Origin: Clostridia bacterium | Lineage (GTDB): Bacteria > Bacillota > Clostridia > Oscillospirales > CAG-272 | Length of the DNA: 64,000 bases | Assembly: GCA_017937845.1 (NCBI GenBank) | Contig: JAGBCV010000065.1 | Span: 1 to 64,000 of the forward strand | Reading direction: 5' to 3' | Shown here: in pieces, positions 7,526 to 16,220 of the stretch | Layout: every line of letters begins with the position of its first letter | How positions within the stretch are numbered: the stretch's first letter is position 1 | The notes under the pieces: model-generated | Told to the model about the DNA's origin: nothing | The model's input: only the letters and a program-made list of their open reading frames with translations | Database searches by the model: none | Program-made: the position numbers and the translations under genes

Positions 7526-10306
7526 TTATGTGATATTATCATTTTTTAGAGAGTCGATCAAATTGACTTTTTTCAAATTCCCAAGCGCACAGAAAATACC
7601 TGCGGCGGTAATCACAATGATACTGCCAACGGAAAGCAAAAGCATATTCCAAGGCAAGGTAAACGACGTGATTACGGCTTCTTTTTGGATCAGATAAATG
7701 CCAAAATGAATCAAAAGTCCGATCGGAACGCCGATAAGAATCGCTTTCAAACCATGAAACAAATTTTCCAAAATCAAAATATGATAGATCTTTCGCTTTT
7801 CAAAGCCAAGACTGCGAAGCATACCGAAATCTCGGCGGCGCATGACGATGGAAGCGGAAATCGTATTTAACGCACCAGCAAGGGATAAAACGCAGATCAG
7901 CCCGGAAAAGCCATAAGACACAACGTCAAGGAGCATTCGGACGGTGCGCGCATTTTCTTCTTCCTCGCAGTTATCTGTATATCGAACGCCCAATTCATCC
8001 AAAAAGGATTTGAACATCAAATATTGATTGGTATTGACCGCCCAATACGTTGCGCTTTTGCTTGCGGAAAGCGGCAAAATCAGTTCGATTTTTCCACTGA
8101 CAGGTTCGCTGACACCAAAGGGACGCTCTGAAATATACTCGCCGAGCGGGTATTCACGAACAACGTCTTTGCCCTCAAGCACGCACACGGGAGTATTATG
8201 GCGGATATCGTTTTCTTTGTCATATTCATAATACGAAGCGCGGGGAGCACCGTTTGTATTTTCATCCACAACGACCTCAAAATAGATCGCTCGGCTTTCA
8301 TCAAACCCACCCATATGCACAATGCCGTCAACGACGGTGGTCGTATTGGGTATCATTTGGGCGAGAATCTTATCGTTTTCGGATACGTATCCCCACATCC
8401 ATGATTCATCGCTTTTCATATACTGCGATTGAATCTCTTCAGGTACGAAATACGTCAGAAAGAGAACGCTTTTGGTATTCTCGTCAAATGGCATCAGCTG
8501 ATAACTATAATGTACCCACTCTCCGTTTTCATCTTGAAAATGCGGGGTTAAAAGTCTGCTATCGCAAACGAGAGCTATCGGATCATCGGAAGTCAGATAC
8601 GGTTTCGGATCAATACCATGCTCAATGAGATAGCTTTCCAAAACGGCATCTTCTACGTAAATGATCTCGGCGTGCTGAATATTTAAGGCTCTGTCGGTAT
8701 AATAGGCTTGAATATTTTCAAAGGCATCTCGATATTCCTTTGAAAACGCTTCGTTGGGTGCATAGGCATAGTAATTCTCATCCTCATGTATCCATGCGGA
8801 GCGCGTTATAAGACCGCTATCCTTGATCGCCTGTATTTGTTCATCGGAAACCTGATACAGACGAAAATCATGATTTTCTACGCGGATGCTTGCCATCGTT
8901 ACCGTTTCGATCATTCCGCCAAGCGATGTCGCCGTGATAAGCAAAATGATGGAAAGTGTCAGTGCCATCACGATGGGACGAAACTTTTTGCGGCTGACAT
9001 CATGATATTTTTTCGCCATCATGCCTGCAACGCCGAACCTAAGAGATGCTTTTTTCGGTCGCTTCTTCGTTTTTTTATCGGGCTTATATAGTAATATTTG
9101 TCGAATGGCATCCATCGGCACGGCACGGCTTGCACGCATCGCGGGTATCCAAACGGAAAGTAAGACAGTCATGCCCGTTACCAAAAGGACGAAGAGAATG
9201 ACAAGGGGAGAAAGCACCGCGTGAATCTGCACCGCGCTTTCTTCACCTATGGCACTGACGATGAGATTGGCAATGCGTTTGCCAAGCGCGGAAAAAAGAA
9301 GAACATCCATTGCAAAGCCGATCAAAAATCCAATCGGTATGCCCAAGCAAGAAAGAATCCCCGCCTCAAATATAACGGATCTTCGGATTTGTTTTTTTGT
9401 AGCACCGATACTGCAAAGCAAACCGAAATCCTTCGTTCTTTCGGAAACTGATACGGAAAAGGCGTGATAGATGACGCTGACGGCGGCGATCATCACGACG
9501 AAGATCAATGCGAACGCGATCAGCCAAATCACCAAATTATAATTGGCGTATTCCGTAGCACCATAATAGGAAAGAAGTCTTGTATGAACACGCGCGGTTT
9601 CGGGATATGTTTTCAGAAGCGCATAGGCATCGCTCGGATGCTTGGTCGTTACAAATACGTTCTGGTAAAGCACGTCGTCTGCTTCGTCGGTGTATGTCAA
9701 AATCGATTGCAAAACGAGCGCTTCGTCATATGCGTAATCTTCATAAATACCGACGATGGTATAGCTTTTGGAAAAGGACGCTTTTTCTGCATCACCTAAA
9801 ATCGGAGCAAGCTCTGCATAATGGGTAACAGCATCTAATTTTACGGTTTCGCCAACCGCGCAGGGCGAGCCGCAATATGAAAAAACGTCGACGGCTTGCT
9901 TGGGGAGAAGGATTTCGTTTGCATTTTGAGGCATGCGTCCTTCGACCAAGGAAAGCGGCATCATGGAAGAAAAGGCATCGTCGATGCTTGCCAAAAGGAA
10001 GCTGCTCCAATTTGATTCCTCGTCTTCCATCTTTACAAAGCCAAGCACGTCAAAAGAAGAAGCATTTTTTACCGTTTCGTTTTGCGTGATCGTCATCGCC
10101 GTTTTGTCATCCAGATACGAGAATCGAGCGTAATATCCGCCTGCACGGTTTTTTTCACTGCGAATCAAAAAATCAAGAGCGCTTACCGCCATAGTCAGAA
10201 TACTTGTGAAGACCGCGGCGGCAAGTATGATGGCGATGAGCGTAACGAGCGTACGGTTTTTATTTTTCCGCATGGATTTCCATGTGATCGTATTCATGAT
10301 GCTCAT
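7526..10306 (-). CDS. large FtsX/MacB-type ABC transporter permease
   Basis: The 926-residue permease has a duplicated architecture: an N-terminal helix (about 19-45), an extracytoplasmic domain, three helices around 255-390, a second single helix near 455-475, a large extracytoplasmic domain (about 475-785) and three final helices. The cytoplasmic loops DFGLLCSIGATKKQI and DFGMLRSLGFEKRKI are the family's ATPase-coupling segments. Such permeases export or extract lipids, peptides or antibiotics at the membrane. Its start overlaps the ATPase stop by 4 bases, behind GAGGTGA. With the linked two-component system it resembles a bacitracin/peptide-sensing detoxification module, although BceB itself has a different helix arrangement. 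Confidence 0.9.
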   Translation of the reverse strand: MSIMNTITWKSMRKNKNRTLVTLIAIILAAAVFTSILTMAVSALDFLIRSEKNRAGGYYARFSYLDDKTAMTITQNETVKNASSFDVLGFVKMEDEESNWSSFLLASIDDAFSSMMPLSLVEGRMPQNANEILLPKQAVDVFSYCGSPCAVGETVKLDAVTHYAELAPILGDAEKASFSKSYTIVGIYEDYAYDEALVLQSILTYTDEADDVLYQNVFVTTKHPSDAYALLKTYPETARVHTRLLSYYGATEYANYNLVIWLIAFALIFVVMIAAVSVIYHAFSVSVSERTKDFGLLCSIGATKKQIRRSVIFEAGILSCLGIPIGFLIGFAMDVLLFSALGKRIANLIVSAIGEESAVQIHAVLSPLVILFVLLVTGMTVLLSVWIPAMRASRAVPMDAIRQILLYKPDKKTKKRPKKASLRFGVAGMMAKKYHDVSRKKFRPIVMALTLSIILLITATSLGGMIETVTMASIRVENHDFRLYQVSDEQIQAIKDSGLITRSAWIHEDENYYAYAPNEAFSKEYRDAFENIQAYYTDRALNIQHAEIIYVEDAVLESYLIEHGIDPKPYLTSDDPIALVCDSRLLTPHFQDENGEWVHYSYQLMPFDENTKSVLFLTYFVPEEIQSQYMKSDESWMWGYVSENDKILAQMIPNTTTVVDGIVHMGGFDESRAIYFEVVVDENTNGAPRASYYEYDKENDIRHNTPVCVLEGKDVVREYPLGEYISERPFGVSEPVSGKIELILPLSASKSATYWAVNTNQYLMFKSFLDELGVRYTDNCEEEENARTVRMLLDVVSYGFSGLICVLSLAGALNTISASIVMRRRDFGMLRSLGFEKRKIYHILILENLFHGLKAILIGVPIGLLIHFGIYLIQKEAVITSFTLPWNMLLLSVGSIIVITAAGIFCALGNLKKVNLIDSLKNDNIT

Positions 10307-10986
10307 GTTCGGATCACCTCATCCCGTGCGATTTTGCCATCTTCAATGGCGATGATACGGTCAGCGCGAAGCGCGATGTTTTCGTCGTGTGTAATGATGA
10401 TGAGCGTTTGATGATATTTTTCATGCGAAAGCTTCAAAAGCTCGACGATCTCATGGCTGTTTTTGCTGTCGAGATTGCCCGTCGGTTCATCTGCAAGTAC
10501 GATGGCGGGGGCGTTCATCAGCGCTCTGCCGATGGAAACGCGTTGTTGCTGACCGCCCGAAAGCTGACTTGGCAGATGGTGCTCGCGTCCTTGTAATCCA
10601 AGCGTTTGGATCAGCTCCCGAAGTCTTGCCTCGTTGACCTTTCTGCCGTCCATCAATACGGGGAGCGTCATATTTTCCACTACGTTCAAAACGGGAATCA
10701 AATTATAAAATTGATAGATAAGTCCCACTTGTCTGCGGCGAAAGATGGCAAGCTGGTCGTCGTTTTGCTTGTAGATGTCCTGTCCGTCCATATAGACCTT
10801 ACCGCTTGTCGGGCGGTCAACACCGCCGAGAATATGCAAAAGTGTGGATTTTCCCGAGCCCGATGGTCCGATAATGGCAACAAACTCTCCTTTTTTAACA
10901 GAAAATGATACACCATCCAGCGCATGAACGGCATTTTCTCCCTCTCCATAGGTTTTGCGAAGATCTTCAATTCTTAAAATATCCAT
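10303..10986 (-). CDS. ABC transporter ATP-binding protein (LolD/MacB/BceA type)
   Basis: The 227-residue ATPase powers the adjacent permease. Walker A GPSGSGKST is at 40-48, the Q-loop is near Gln92, the signature LSGGQQQR is at 142-149, Walker B with the D-loop reads VLADEPTGNLDS at 163-174, and the switch histidine is His200. The upstream in-frame ATG at 11004 has no ribosome-binding site, while AAAGGA precedes the ATG at 10986, which I choose. A separate promoter with an adjoining palindrome lies upstream, so it can be induced apart from the kinase genes. Confidence 0.94.
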   Translation of the reverse strand: MDILRIEDLRKTYGEGENAVHALDGVSFSVKKGEFVAIIGPSGSGKSTLLHILGGVDRPTSGKVYMDGQDIYKQNDDQLAIFRRRQVGLIYQFYNLIPVLNVVENMTLPVLMDGRKVNEARLRELIQTLGLQGREHHLPSQLSGGQQQRVSIGRALMNAPAIVLADEPTGNLDSKNSHEIVELLKLSHEKYHQTLIIITHDENIALRADRIIAIEDGKIARDEVIRT

Positions 10987-11015
10987 AGTAATCGTTCCTT
11001 TCATATGATTTGGTA

Positions 11016-11043
11016 ATCATAGAATACCATAGGAAAATGACAA
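11016..11043 (-). promoter_or_regulatory. promoter of the ABC transporter pair
   Basis: On the minus strand TTGTCA (11043-11038) and TATGAT (11021-11016) are separated by 16 bases, upstream of the ATPase gene and downstream of the histidine-kinase terminator. Confidence 0.6.
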
Positions 11044-11054
11044 TACGGTGACTT

Positions 11055-11078
11055 GAAAATGACAAAAACGTCATTTTC
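11055..11078 (-). promoter_or_regulatory. 24-base palindrome, likely response-regulator operator
   Basis: GAAAATGAC and GTCATTTTC arms form a near-perfect palindrome ending 11 bases upstream of the -35 box of the transporter promoter. The half-site GAAAATGACAA recurs in direct orientation at 11033-11043, overlapping the -35. This placement suits activation by the linked OmpR-type regulator. Confidence 0.6.
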
Positions 11079-11087
11079 GTGCCATAA

Positions 11088-11117
11088 GATAAGGAAAGAA
11101 CCGCCCTCAGACGGTTC
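11088..11117 (-). terminator. intrinsic terminator at the end of the kinase gene
   Basis: GAACCG (11117-11112) pairs with CGGTTC (11103-11098), followed on the minus strand by TTTCCTT. The kinase stop codon lies in the loop. Confidence 0.7.
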
Positions 11118-12108
11118 CTTTGTAAAAACGTATGGTAAAACGAGCGCCGCGGTCAGGATTGTTTTCTGCCTTCAAGGTGCCGTTTTGGGAAACGATGATC
11201 GTCCTTGCCAAGGAAAGTCCGATACCGATGCTGTTTGCATTGGTATGCTTTCCTTTATAGAAGCGATCAAAAATATGAGGAATATCTTCCTTGGCGATGC
11301 CGCTTCCGTTGTCCGAAATGACAATTTCCGAATATAGTGCCGTTTCGCTCGCATGGATCGAAATATTTCCACCCGTCGGCGTATGCTCCATACAGTTCTT
11401 TACGATATTGCAAATGGCTTCTGCTGTCCATGTCATATCGCAATCCACCTTGCCCTTTGCATTCAAACATAAGGTCTGCTCTCTAAGCTCCATCGGTACG
11501 AGAAGCGGGGCGGTTGCACGTTGTAAAAGCTCGTCAAGTGTCACCGTTTCCTGTTGAAAGATAACGGTCCCCGCATCCAATTTTGATATTTTCAAGAGCG
11601 ACGTTACCAAAGTATCGATGCGGGAAAGGAGCACGTGATATTCCCGAAGAAGCGCTTCGCGCCGTTCATTGGTGATATCAGGCTCACGCAGAAGTGAAGT
11701 AATAAGCGCAAGAGAGGTGAGAGGGGTGCGTATTTGATGAGATACGTCAGCCAAAAAATCCGCAAGAAAGGTCTTGTCCTCCTGCAAGCGTTGCCGTTGC
11801 TCACGCAATCTGACCGTCATTTTATAAATCTCACTATGTAAAACGCCAAGCTCGCCTTCCGCATAGTTTTCAAGAGAGAGCACATCCTCTCCATGTAAGA
11901 TCCTATCGATATCAAAAGACAGCGCTTCCATTTGTTTGTATCTTTGACGTGTGAAAAACAGATGCACGAGTAAAAATGTGAAGCAAAGTAAGAGCGTGAA
12001 TATACCGAACCATGGATGAGCATAAAAGGCGATCGCGCTTGCCAAAGCGGTAAGCACGCAAAAAACGGCAATGCTGACCATGACCTGTTGATTTCGTAAA
12101 AATTTCAT
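11107..12108 (-). CDS. sensor histidine kinase, short-loop intramembrane-sensing type
   Basis: The 333-residue kinase has two N-terminal helices (about 9-29 and 33-53) joined by only a few residues, so it lacks an extracytoplasmic sensor domain. This is typical of kinases that sense through an ABC transporter. The phosphoacceptor motif is ADVSHQIRTPLTS with His124. An N box (NIVKNCMEHTP), a G1 box (ISDNGSGI) and a G2 box (SIGIGLSLAR) follow. It lies 3 bases after the response regulator gene and is followed by the ABC transporter genes, its likely partner. Confidence 0.93.
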   Translation of the reverse strand: MKFLRNQQVMVSIAVFCVLTALASAIAFYAHPWFGIFTLLLCFTFLLVHLFFTRQRYKQMEALSFDIDRILHGEDVLSLENYAEGELGVLHSEIYKMTVRLREQRQRLQEDKTFLADFLADVSHQIRTPLTSLALITSLLREPDITNERREALLREYHVLLSRIDTLVTSLLKISKLDAGTVIFQQETVTLDELLQRATAPLLVPMELREQTLCLNAKGKVDCDMTWTAEAICNIVKNCMEHTPTGGNISIHASETALYSEIVISDNGSGIAKEDIPHIFDRFYKGKHTNANSIGIGLSLARTIIVSQNGTLKAENNPDRGARFTIRFYKGTV

Positions 12109-12111
12109 TGT

Positions 12112-12780
12112 TTAGTCCATTCTGTATCCGATACCGCGAACCGTTTTGATAAGAGTTGGATTTGCGGGCTCGTCCTCCAATTTTTCCCGTAGTCTTTTGA
12201 TATATACGGTGAGGGTATTATCGCTGACGTATTCCCCTGCGATATCCCAAATGGAATCGAGAAGCTTCGTTCTTGTGAGGACGGCACCGCGATTGTTGAT
12301 AAAAATGAGCAAAAGGCGGTATTCGAGCGCGGAAAGAAATATATCTTTTCCGTTTTTCGTTGCCTTACCCTTTTCCGTATCGACCTCGATTGCACCGATG
12401 CTGACTGTTTTTCCCTTGCTTCCCGTAAGACGCAAAACGTTTTTGATACGCATCACAAGCTCTCTCGGACGAAACGGCTTTGAAATATAATCGTCTGCAC
12501 CAAGCTCAAAGCCCGTAACGGTGCTGTATTCATCACCCGACGCCGTCAAGAAGATGACGGGAAGACGGTATTCGGATTTCAGCATGGAGCAAAGCGAAAA
12601 TCCGTTTCCGTCCGGCAACGAAATATCCAGCAGAACCAAATCAAAGGTACGTTGTTCCAATTTTTGAAGCGCTTCATTTTGACCCGATGCACTTGTCACA
12701 AGAAAGCCCTCGCTTACAAGATATTCCGATAAATTTTTCACAATGGAGCTGTCATCCTCCACCAACAACAATTTTATCAT
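12112..12780 (-). CDS. OmpR/PhoB-family response regulator
   Basis: The 222-residue regulator has a receiver domain with the acidic pair Glu8-Asp9-Asp10, the phosphorylated Asp52 in LVLLDISLPDGNG, FLTASG and a conserved lysine in SKPFRPREL. A C-terminal winged-helix domain follows (about 125-222, ending TVRGIGYRMD). It should accept phosphate from the adjacent kinase and activate the transporter promoter at 11016-11043, next to which an operator-like palindrome stands. Confidence 0.95.
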   Translation of the reverse strand: MIKLLLVEDDSSIVKNLSEYLVSEGFLVTSASGQNEALQKLEQRTFDLVLLDISLPDGNGFSLCSMLKSEYRLPVIFLTASGDEYSTVTGFELGADDYISKPFRPRELVMRIKNVLRLTGSKGKTVSIGAIEVDTEKGKATKNGKDIFLSALEYRLLLIFINNRGAVLTRTKLLDSIWDIAGEYVSDNTLTVYIKRLREKLEDEPANPTLIKTVRGIGYRMD

Positions 12781-12812
12781 ACAGCATCGTCCTTTTCATC
12801 GTTATTATGTTT

Positions 12813-12841
12813 ATTATAACATTTGTTCGACATGGTTTCAA
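12813..12841 (-). promoter_or_regulatory. promoter of the response regulator/kinase pair
   Basis: Minus strand TTGAAA (12841-12836), 17-base spacer, TATAAT (12818-12813), about 30 bases before the regulator start. Confidence 0.8.
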
Positions 12842-12884
12842 GGATAATTTGTAAACAAAAAGGGAAGCGAGAAGATATGCAACA

Positions 12885-13724
12885 TCAAATTTGAACGAAA
12901 TTCAAAACAGGATTCAAATATTCGTCTTTCTTTTTGATAAAGGAGATCGTGAGAATCTTATCTTTATATGCCGAAATAGGACAGTTTGGAATGACAACAC
13001 CGAGTAGTTCGAGAAACTCGGTTTTCCCATCGAGAGAAAGCTCGGCAAGATATCCTTTTTTATTTTGGAAATAGGTATAGAAGCGATCGTTTATAATGGC
13101 ATAATCGGTCGTGCCTTTGGTGTTGAGTTCAAATACGACGTTTCCGCTTGCAAGCTCGATGCAGACAAATCTACCACCGTGACCTGCTGTGCCGAACACG
13201 ATATATTGATCATATTTTTCGATTTCGGTGTAGAGATAGCCTTGTCCTTTGTATCGCCAAATTTCGTGTCCGTCCTTTCGGCATAGATATCCGAATGAAC
13301 CGAGATGAGAAATTTCGTATGGCGGGAATGAAAACGTGTCATCGGTTAAATGGTAAGGATTATCCAAATAAAAATCGGTATAGGTTTTTGTAAGTGCGGG
13401 AGTCGGTTTGTCTATGATGACTTTTTCGTTGATGTCAAAATAAGCATGGTCGCTTAACAGAATGGCGGGACGGTTTTCGATAAGTGTGTATTTCCAAAGA
13501 TAGGGAAGAAGATGCTCTTTCGGGAGAGGATAGAGATTGGTTTCTATGATTTTGCCGTCATGAGAAAGGGTGGTTACTTTCAGATGGTCGGTATTTTCGA
13601 CCCCGCTGTAATGATAATAGCGTATCTCTGTTTGTGTGATTTGAAAGACACCGCCGTATGTGCAGGAGGGATCCCAAAAAGGTTGTTCACAGGATGTGAG
13701 GTCACATGACCAAAGAAGCTTCAT
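12885..13724 (-). CDS. uncharacterised protein, probably a beta-propeller
   Basis: This 279-residue protein is not recognised with certainty. It has no signal peptide or membrane helix. Repeating strand patterns rich in aromatic residues (for example FGYLCRKDGHEIWRYKGQGY, then YIVFGTAGHGGRFVCIELASGN, then YAIINDRFYTYFQNKKGYLAEL) suggest PQQ-like propeller blades. The first residues (LLWSCDLTSCEQPFW) contain two cysteines. Its start overlaps the preceding methyltransferase-like gene by 4 bases, so the two are co-translated. Proteins of this look are often linked to toxin-immunity loci in gut Clostridia, but no toxin is present here. Confidence 0.6.
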   Translation of the reverse strand: MKLLWSCDLTSCEQPFWDPSCTYGGVFQITQTEIRYYHYSGVENTDHLKVTTLSHDGKIIETNLYPLPKEHLLPYLWKYTLIENRPAILLSDHAYFDINEKVIIDKPTPALTKTYTDFYLDNPYHLTDDTFSFPPYEISHLGSFGYLCRKDGHEIWRYKGQGYLYTEIEKYDQYIVFGTAGHGGRFVCIELASGNVVFELNTKGTTDYAIINDRFYTYFQNKKGYLAELSLDGKTEFLELLGVVIPNCPISAYKDKILTISFIKKKDEYLNPVLNFVQI

Positions 13725-14287
13725 CCATTATCCTCCTTGCCGAATATTGTTTTTTCTTTTTTGGCATCTAAAATAATGGATACCATTCCAAGTTTCTCTT
13801 CTGAATTTCTGGTATCGAATCGCAAGGAACGACCGATTTTTCCGTCGGCTTCATTCCAATATCGATAATGGAATATACCATTTTCATCGCAGTATTCGAG
13901 AAGCTCCACGTTGAAGCCTGCTTTCTTGAATACATCAGCGAATGTTTGATAATCGTATACGATTTTGTGTGTAAATGCAGGATGCGTAGGATCTCCGTTT
14001 CCGCCGATTTTTACCATGTTTTGATACCACTCGTTACGGAAATTTTTGTCCGGAACAGCGACACGCAAATATCCACCGTCGGCAAGATAATCATAACAAT
14101 TTTTCGCGGCAGTGATACCTTCTTCGAGCGTCATATGTTCCCAAACGTGTTCAGCAAGGAAAGCGGTCGGTTTTTCTTTTGAGAATAAACATTCAAAATC
14201 GGCTCTACTCAGTAGATTCAATTCATTTTCTTGTGTGCTTATCCAACCGTGATAGACGGTTTTGCCTGCTCCGATGATGATTTTCAT
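13721..14287 (-). CDS. small SAM-dependent methyltransferase-like protein
   Basis: The 188-residue protein resembles predicted class I methyltransferases of the COG4627 type. It opens with GAGKTVYHGWIS in place of the usual glycine-rich SAM loop, then has a clear motif AEHVWEHMTLEEG, and GGYLRVAVPD as the strand after it. The terminal third is FNVELLEYCDENG with further strands. It is short for the fold, so the SAM loop may be degenerate. It overlaps both neighbours by 4 bases and belongs to the tagA-led unit. No substrate can be named. Confidence 0.65.
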   Translation of the reverse strand: MKIIIGAGKTVYHGWISTQENELNLLSRADFECLFSKEKPTAFLAEHVWEHMTLEEGITAAKNCYDYLADGGYLRVAVPDKNFRNEWYQNMVKIGGNGDPTHPAFTHKIVYDYQTFADVFKKAGFNVELLEYCDENGIFHYRYWNEADGKIGRSLRFDTRNSEEKLGMVSIILDAKKEKTIFGKEDNG

Positions 14288-14634
14288 ATTACCTCCCGTG
14301 GCAAAAGTTCTTTGATCTCATCCGCGAGCGCGAAAATCTCATGCCACGCCTTTTCGCTCAAAACAGATTCGACGTTCCAAAGAGGCATATCTTCCATTGC
14401 GGCAAACATGGCGGCAAGCTTTAAGGATTTTTGCAGGATTTCTTCGTTGATAAATCCTGCTCTTTGAAGCGCAGAAAGAGTATTCTCATGCAAAAAGGAA
14501 ATGCGGGCGGTGTCAAATTCTTCAAAAAGAAGATATTCGATCTCTTCTTTAGAGCGCTTTAGGAGAAACATTCCGCAAGAATTGAACGCATCGAGAAAAA
14601 ATTCATATTGCTCTTTTGCGGTTATAGCTTTCAT
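14284..14634 (-). CDS. uncharacterised 116-residue helical protein
   Basis: I do not recognise this protein. It is predicted almost entirely helical, acidic, soluble, and contains one cysteine (NSCGMF). The frame extends upstream to 14742 within tagA, but AAGGAG lies 8 bases before the ATG at 14634, fixing the start just 5 bases after the tagA stop. Its size and helical, leucine- and glutamate-rich character recall small immunity or regulatory proteins, a weak resemblance only. It is translationally coupled with the methyltransferase-like gene by a 4-base overlap. Confidence 0.6.
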   Translation of the reverse strand: MKAITAKEQYEFFLDAFNSCGMFLLKRSKEEIEYLLFEEFDTARISFLHENTLSALQRAGFINEEILQKSLKLAAMFAAMEDMPLWNVESVLSEKAWHEIFALADEIKELLPREVI

Positions 14635-14639
14635 GAAAA

Positions 14640-15380
14640 TTACTCCTTTCGCTTCGCCGCCTTTTTGACGTAGCGGAGATATTTCGGAATCTTCATCATG
14701 CGACCAAGGCGTTTTGGCTCGCGCAAGAGTCTGTAAAACCATTCAAGGCGGAGCTTGATGAAGATTTTCGGCGCGCGTTTTGCCGTTCCCGCGTAAATAT
14801 CGAGAGAACCGCCGAGGCAAGCGATAAGGCGTACGGAGGTGAGCCTTTCGCGGTTTTTCATGCTCCATATTTCTTGTGTTGGCGCGCCAAGGCAAACGAA
14901 CAAAATATCCGCGTTTGAAGCGTTGATTTCTTCGATAACGGCGTCGTTTTCTGCTCCTGTTTTTGTAAAATACCCATCGTGTGTGCCTGCGATTTTAAGA
15001 TTTTTATAGCAGACTTTTAGTTTTTCGGCGGCACTTTCGGCAACGCTCGGCTTTCCTCCGAGGAAAAAGAGGGAATACCCATGTTTTTCCGCGTGCCGGA
15101 TAAGCTCCATGCCAAACTCCACGCCCGCGACCTTTTCCTTGAGCGGTGTGCCGAGTATTTCGGCGGCGGTGATGATACCTGCTCCATCGGGAAGAATCAT
15201 TTCCGCACTTACGATGGTTTGATGGATGCTTTCATCTTCCACGCACATTTCAGCGATCTCCGCGTTTGGCGTTACGACGACGGACGCGCCTTTTTTTTGC
15301 AATTCGTTTTCAGCAAGAGTGATGGCTTCCGACATGGTTACGTTATCAAACGGGATACCGCAAATATTGATCTTTTTCAT
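14640..15380 (-). CDS. tagA: WecG/TagA/CpsF-family glycosyltransferase
   Basis: The 246-residue protein matches the GT26 family, whose TagA members add N-acetylmannosamine to lipid-linked GlcNAc in wall teichoic acid synthesis and whose WecG members act in enterobacterial antigen synthesis. Motifs seen are TPNAE at 37-41 (Thr37), LPDGAGI with Asp65, FFLGG near 105-109 and GAPTQEIW at 165-172. The basic, aromatic C-terminal tail (FYRLLREPKRLGRMMKIPKYL) is the membrane-binding appendage of the family. No other wall-polymer gene is nearby, so the polymer is not identified. It leads a four-gene minus-strand unit. Confidence 0.9.
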   Translation of the reverse strand: MKKINICGIPFDNVTMSEAITLAENELQKKGASVVVTPNAEIAEMCVEDESIHQTIVSAEMILPDGAGIITAAEILGTPLKEKVAGVEFGMELIRHAEKHGYSLFFLGGKPSVAESAAEKLKVCYKNLKIAGTHDGYFTKTGAENDAVIEEINASNADILFVCLGAPTQEIWSMKNRERLTSVRLIACLGGSLDIYAGTAKRAPKIFIKLRLEWFYRLLREPKRLGRMMKIPKYLRYVKKAAKRKE

Positions 15381-15504
15381 GTTTTATCGTTCCGTTCTGT
15401 ATATATTTCATTTTTATTTTACCATATCTTGCAGAAAAATACCATACGCGGGCTATAATATTTACAAAAAATGTGAAGATTTCAAAAATTCTCATCGGAA
15501 TTTA

Positions 15505-15533
15505 TAGACATTTACTTTTTGTTGTGGTATAAT
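15505..15533 (+). promoter_or_regulatory. promoter of the MBL-gltX-glnS-suf unit
   Basis: TAGACA (15505-15510), 17-base spacer, consensus TATAAT (15528-15533). Confidence 0.7.
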
Positions 15534-15577
15534 AAAATGATTAAAAATACTATTCTGTATAAAGGAGGATTGCAATA

Positions 15578-16165
15578 TTGAAAATACATTCCATTACGGT
15601 CGGACCTGTTCAGACCAATGTGTATCTCGTTGGAGATGAAAAGACCAAGGAAGCCGTAATCATCGACCCCGCGGACTCGCCCGAGGATATCATGAAGATG
15701 ATTGCGGAAAGCGGTTTTACCGTCACAAAAATTCTCCTGACACATGGACATTTTGATCATATCGCCGCTCTCGGCGAGATTGCCGAGAAAACAGGCGCGG
15801 AGATCTATATCTCCGAAAAGGACGTGGAGCTTCTCCGCGATGAAAATAAAAACGCATCCATGCTCTTTTTCGGGATCGATATCCATTTCGATATGCCTGT
15901 GAAAACCGTGAAAAACGGCGATACCATTACCGTTGGCAAGCTGGAGTTTACCGTGCAGGAAACACCCGGACATACAAAAGGCTCCGTCTGTTATTTTGCG
16001 GAAAAAGCCATTTTTACAGGGGATACCATTTTTGCCACCGGTTACGGCAGAACCGACCTTTACGGCGGTGAATATGCCGCGCTTCGCGTTTCCCTCATGG
16101 AGCTTGCTCCAAAGCTCAAGGGCAAACACATCTATCCCGGTCACGGGGACGCTGCTCGTTTTTGA
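15578..16165 (+). CDS. MBL-fold hydrolase of the glyoxalase II-like type
   Basis: The 195-residue protein has all ligands of the two-metal site: LTHGHFDHIAAL (about 49-60), ETPGHTKGS, IFTGDTIF and YPGHGDA. It resembles the short bacterial hydroxyacylglutathione-hydrolase-like proteins whose true thioester substrate is usually unknown. It ends about ten residues earlier than most relatives, just after the last histidine. The start is a TTG at 15578, decided by AAAGGAGG 9 bases upstream. It is the first gene of a long plus-strand run that continues into gltX. Confidence 0.88.
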   Translation: MKIHSITVGPVQTNVYLVGDEKTKEAVIIDPADSPEDIMKMIAESGFTVTKILLTHGHFDHIAALGEIAEKTGAEIYISEKDVELLRDENKNASMLFFGIDIHFDMPVKTVKNGDTITVGKLEFTVQETPGHTKGSVCYFAEKAIFTGDTIFATGYGRTDLYGGEYAALRVSLMELAPKLKGKHIYPGHGDAARF

Positions 16166-16220
16166 CGGCGATCTATCACGTTAATCAATTTTTCTATATA
16201 TAAAACGGAAGGAAACTACT

